Source: Ascoidea rubescens DSM 1968
Taxonomy: Eukaryota > Ascomycota > Saccharomycetes > Ascoideales > Ascoideaceae
NCBI RefSeq assembly: GCF_001661345.1
Contig: NW_017962917.1
Location: forward strand, 992,001 to 1,056,000
Direction: 5' to 3'
Length of the DNA: 64,000 bases
Made by a program: the position numbers and the translations under genes. The first letter of the stretch is position 1, and every line of letters starts with the position of its first letter. Below the pieces are notes generated by a model. It saw nothing but the letters and a program-made list of their open reading frames with translations. It had not been told where the DNA came from and did not search any database. This document shows, in pieces, positions 61,285-64,000 of this stretch.

Positions 61285-63159
61285 ATGCCTGCTCAACGAT
61301 CCAGAAACAACAATTTGAAAAAAGCATTCTTTAAACAATTCACCTCCACAGTGTTTGATACTTACAATAAAGACATTGACAAATGGTTTGCCTACTACTT
61401 CTATGATCCGTTTGCCAAATCGGTGTTTTATGTTGCCAACACCAGCACCAGAATGATTTGTGAACCGGCTTGTATGGAGTACGAAAAGGAACAACTTTCT
61501 CCCAACATTTGCTTTATCACAAAGTGTGAAGCACAACAACTACAATACCTACAGAATTACAATTTGTGCAAATGTTGTGTGCACTACTTCACCACCACCA
61601 CCACCACCACCATAAACAACAACAACAACAATATAATTGGTAACAGTGATCAGTTTGAGGTTGGGCTTTTGGCATCCTGCTGCAATCAGCTATTCACCAA
61701 TGTGTGCCAGATCGACATGCACGAGCAGTACATAAAAGCGTCGAGAGATCTACAAAAAAATGCCAAATTCAACAAGAAATCGGGCACTGCGACAGGCCAA
61801 ATCTCCTACAACATGCCTTATAACGTCAAGCTCGCTCAGCTAAGTGCCAGAATGCTAGCCAACAACGCCATGGCAATTGAGCAAAACCGAATGTTAGGAT
61901 TGCCTCAGATACCCAAACTCACACTAAATCAGCTTGTCAAAGCCAATGGCTATTCTGACTGCTACTACCAAAGGGTGTTCAAGTCCATCATCAAACTAAC
62001 TCCCAAAGAATTTGGAGCAGCATGCCAGAAAGTCTTTAGAGAGTATTTTCAAGCTTCTGGAAGTCAGTTTGCACAGTGTTTGAATACAGGGGCACCATTG
62101 AGACAACAACCACCTAATCCATCTACATTCAATGGTGACTCAAGCGCTTATACAAATAGTAATGCTAATGGGATTAATAGTGCCAACAATAATAGCGCTG
62201 CTAATATTACCGATGGAAATAATACCAATAACCGTACTGATTCTATTGAATACTATATCGATAGTTTTAAGGATGTGTTGAATCACACTAAAATTGTTTC
62301 TGCTGTCTCTACTACCACTGACTACACAGTACCTCGAGTATTGCCTGAAATATGTGATGAATTGAACAATAATCCAACAGAAGCAAGGGCCTCTCAGTCA
62401 ATTGATGTTTGTGATAATGTTTGTGATAATGTATTTTATAGTTCCATGTTCAAACAGCTTAGAACCCATATGGAAGTTTTGCAAATCGATGAGAACAGCA
62501 ATCTTAACATAGAGCTCAACAATAACATACAAGACAACCTTGTTATCGATTCGAACACTGATTGCAATATTGATTGCAACATTGATTGCAACATTGATTG
62601 CAACATTGATTGCAACATAGATCCCAACATAGATCCCAACATAGATCCCAACATAGATCTAAACATCGATTTCAACGATTATTTTGAATACCCAGATGAT
62701 GTTTCTAATAAAACTCTGGAGCATGTTGAAAGCCATGATCAGGATCAGGATCACGATCCAAACCACGATCAAGATTACAATCAGGACTATTTTTATGTCT
62801 TCCAAAATACATCCGACCCTAGTAGTTTTGATTTTATTGAAATTGAAGAATTTGCAGCTAAGCAGATGTTACAGGACTCCAGTATAGACAACTACATAGC
62901 ATCTGAGTCATTGGCAGAAAATGAATCAAATGAATCAAATGAATCAAATGAAATTAATGAAATTAATGAGTTAAATGAGCTAAATGAATTCACCAATATT
63001 GATATCTCAAGTAATATTCCTAGAACTTTCCAGTTTGACGACTTACCAGAGTTTGATGTTGAACTTATGCTCAAAGACATCAACAATATGTTCAACGACA
63101 TTAACAATATTCCAAACAACAGCAGTGATTCCGAATATGACATTGATATGGAATCTTGA
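61285..63159 (+). CDS. Ada-type zinc domain + AraC-type HTH protein with acidic tail
   Basis: 624 residues. Residues ~40-102 look like the N-terminal metal domain of bacterial Ada: FYVANTSTRMICEPAC ... NLCKCC gives a CxxxC (C59, C63) and CxxC (C95, C98) set. In Ada these ligate zinc, and the first Cys accepts methyl from DNA methylphosphotriesters. Residues ~210-254 (PKLTLNQLVKANGYSDCYYQ then RVFKSIIKLTPKEFGAA) match an AraC/Ada second helix-turn-helix. No PCHR O6-alkylguanine transferase motif is present. Instead, ~340 residues follow that are Asn/Asp/Glu-rich, with a NIDC/NIDP tetrapeptide tandem (62556-62670) and acidic-hydrophobic segments resembling activation domains (FDDLPEFDVELMLKDI). 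ATG at 61285 chosen; the frame before it begins with TTG. Inferred role: methylation-damage-sensing DNA-binding regulator. Confidence 0.7.
   Translation: MPAQRSRNNNLKKAFFKQFTSTVFDTYNKDIDKWFAYYFYDPFAKSVFYVANTSTRMICEPACMEYEKEQLSPNICFITKCEAQQLQYLQNYNLCKCCVHYFTTTTTTTINNNNNNIIGNSDQFEVGLLASCCNQLFTNVCQIDMHEQYIKASRDLQKNAKFNKKSGTATGQISYNMPYNVKLAQLSARMLANNAMAIEQNRMLGLPQIPKLTLNQLVKANGYSDCYYQRVFKSIIKLTPKEFGAACQKVFREYFQASGSQFAQCLNTGAPLRQQPPNPSTFNGDSSAYTNSNANGINSANNNSAANITDGNNTNNRTDSIEYYIDSFKDVLNHTKIVSAVSTTTDYTVPRVLPEICDELNNNPTEARASQSIDVCDNVCDNVFYSSMFKQLRTHMEVLQIDENSNLNIELNNNIQDNLVIDSNTDCNIDCNIDCNIDCNIDCNIDPNIDPNIDPNIDLNIDFNDYFEYPDDVSNKTLEHVESHDQDQDHDPNHDQDYNQDYFYVFQNTSDPSSFDFIEIEEFAAKQMLQDSSIDNYIASESLAENESNESNESNEINEINELNELNEFTNIDISSNIPRTFQFDDLPEFDVELMLKDINNMFNDINNIPNNSSDSEYDIDMES
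62556..62670. repeat. in-frame 12-bp tandem encoding NIDC/NIDP
   Basis: About nine units of AACATWGATTGC/AACATAGATCCC in the Ada-like gene, five with Cys and then with Pro or Leu, giving a tetrapeptide repeat with regularly spaced Asp and Cys. Confidence 0.85.
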
Positions 63160-63955
63160 TGTTAAAGTGATATATGTTATTATTTGTGGCGTTATATTGG
63201 ATAATGGGATAATGCCGAATGGGATAATGCTGAATTGGCAATAACTAATAATTAATAATTGGCAGATAAATATTTATTTTAATTGGTTTATCTTGCCTGT
63301 TTTATGTTTCACTAGACAGTTTTAGTTTTTATGTATACTATACTATACTATATTATATTATATTATATTATATTATATTATATTATATTATATTATATTA
63401 TATTATAATCTTTATTCTAATCTATACTATAATTTAATTTAATCTATATTCTAATCTAATCTATAATCAAATCAAATCACATAAATTGCTGGTGTTGATT
63501 TTAGGCAATGAAAATACTAAAGGCAGTGCTGAATTCTACATCAGTAATAGTGCTTGTAATAGAACTGACTGTGAATGTTACTGTTACTCTTATGGTTATT
63601 GCTGTTTCTGCTTCAATAACACAAGAGTTCTACAAAACATCAACTACCATGCTCCAAATGGAATAAAGCATACACTTTGAACAAAATACTGTCCAATGTA
63701 TGTGTGCCCAATAAAACAACTTTTGCATTTGTATATGCTACTCAATCACATATATGGTACAGATATTTTGCTGATGGAAATAACTTTTATTCGTTCAAGA
63801 TAACAGTTTGAATCATCAATCAGTTCATAATAATCAATTAGTTCATAATTATCAATTAGTTCATAATAATCAACCATCGTTAATTATCAATATATCATAT
63901 TATATCTCTTTTTATTTATATTTATATTATTTATATTATTTATATTATTTTCATC
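63160..63955. other. gap after the Ada-like gene, simple repeats
   Basis: No supported gene. A pentanucleotide TATAC/TATTA tandem spans about 63334-63406. A 19-bp tandem (AATCAATTAGTTCATAATN) runs about 63814-63875, and TTTATATTA units lie at 63909-63948. The short TTG-started frame at 63486-63680 matches nothing known. Confidence 0.5.
63334..63406. repeat. pentanucleotide (TATAC/TATTA)n microsatellite
   Basis: About 14 units, the first few TATAC and the rest TATTA, 3' of the Ada-like gene. Confidence 0.9.
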
Positions 63956-64000
63956 ATGACAAACTTTATTTGCAAATCATCTGCATGGACCAGCACCATG
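63956..64000 (+). CDS. possible start of a gene cut by the window end
   Basis: An ATG followed by 14 sense codons open to the last base. The upstream TTATTTATATTATTT spacer looks like a promoter/leader, but 15 codons are too few to assign anything. Confidence 0.2.
   Translation, partial: MTNFICKSSAWTSTM

Overview
The window is nuclear DNA from a budding yeast (Saccharomycotina). It is very AT-rich, with compact, mostly intronless genes and many poly-asparagine tracts encoded by AAT/AAC microsatellites. The recognisable proteins are typical of yeast: FOL2, DGA1, a BUL-type Rsp5 adaptor, APE3, PYP1, RRN6, OCA5, an ARN/SIT siderophore transporter, ATG18, FRS1, SCJ1, KAP95, SSP120, TIM22, TGS1, KIP2, PRS3 and an AMMECR1 protein. 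The one clear intron, in PRS3, has GTATGT, TACTAAT and AAG signals. CTG codons look scarce, and one CTG in FRS1 falls at a Leu position, so there is no sign of CUG-Ser decoding, although one site is weak evidence. I cannot name the species. Single or short runs of N at 12518-12520, 13167, 14305 and 57765 show that this is a draft assembly.

Layout. 1-10.4 kb: four plus-strand genes, a CPSF_A/MMS1-like protein cut by the left edge, FOL2, DGA1 and a BUL-type arrestin. 10.4-14.8 kb: a less ordinary stretch with a 1.6 kb gap, a large SDS22-like leucine-rich-repeat gene of unknown role and a 16-bp tandem array. 14.8-53.8 kb: dense housekeeping genes, nearly all in alternating divergent and convergent pairs (APE3><PYP1, RRN6><OCA5, F-box><SIT, ATG18><FRS1, SCJ1><KAP95, SSP120-TIM22-TGS1><KIP2, PRS3-AMMECR1). 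Divergent promoters often hold small GC-rich islands with CACGTG (Cbf1-type) and TGACTCA (Gcn4-type) sites. 53.8-64 kb: a more accessory region with a decayed amino-acid permease, a phospholipase B-like gene split by an unresolved AAT microsatellite, a repeat-rich 1.6 kb gap, and a gene for an Ada-type zinc domain plus AraC-type helix-turn-helix with a long acidic tail.

The genes do not form one pathway; the housekeeping part covers RNA Pol I initiation, tRNA charging, nuclear import, mitochondrial import, ER folding, autophagy, snRNA capping, nucleotide and folate precursors and triglyceride synthesis. The most unusual item is the Ada-like gene at 61285-63159. It reads as a bacterial-type methylphosphotriester sensor lacking the O6-alkylguanine transferase half and joined to a yeast-style acidic, Asn-rich region, which suggests a methylation-damage-responsive transcription factor. 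Next are the 18-repeat LRR protein, the permease relic and the large insertion in the phospholipase.
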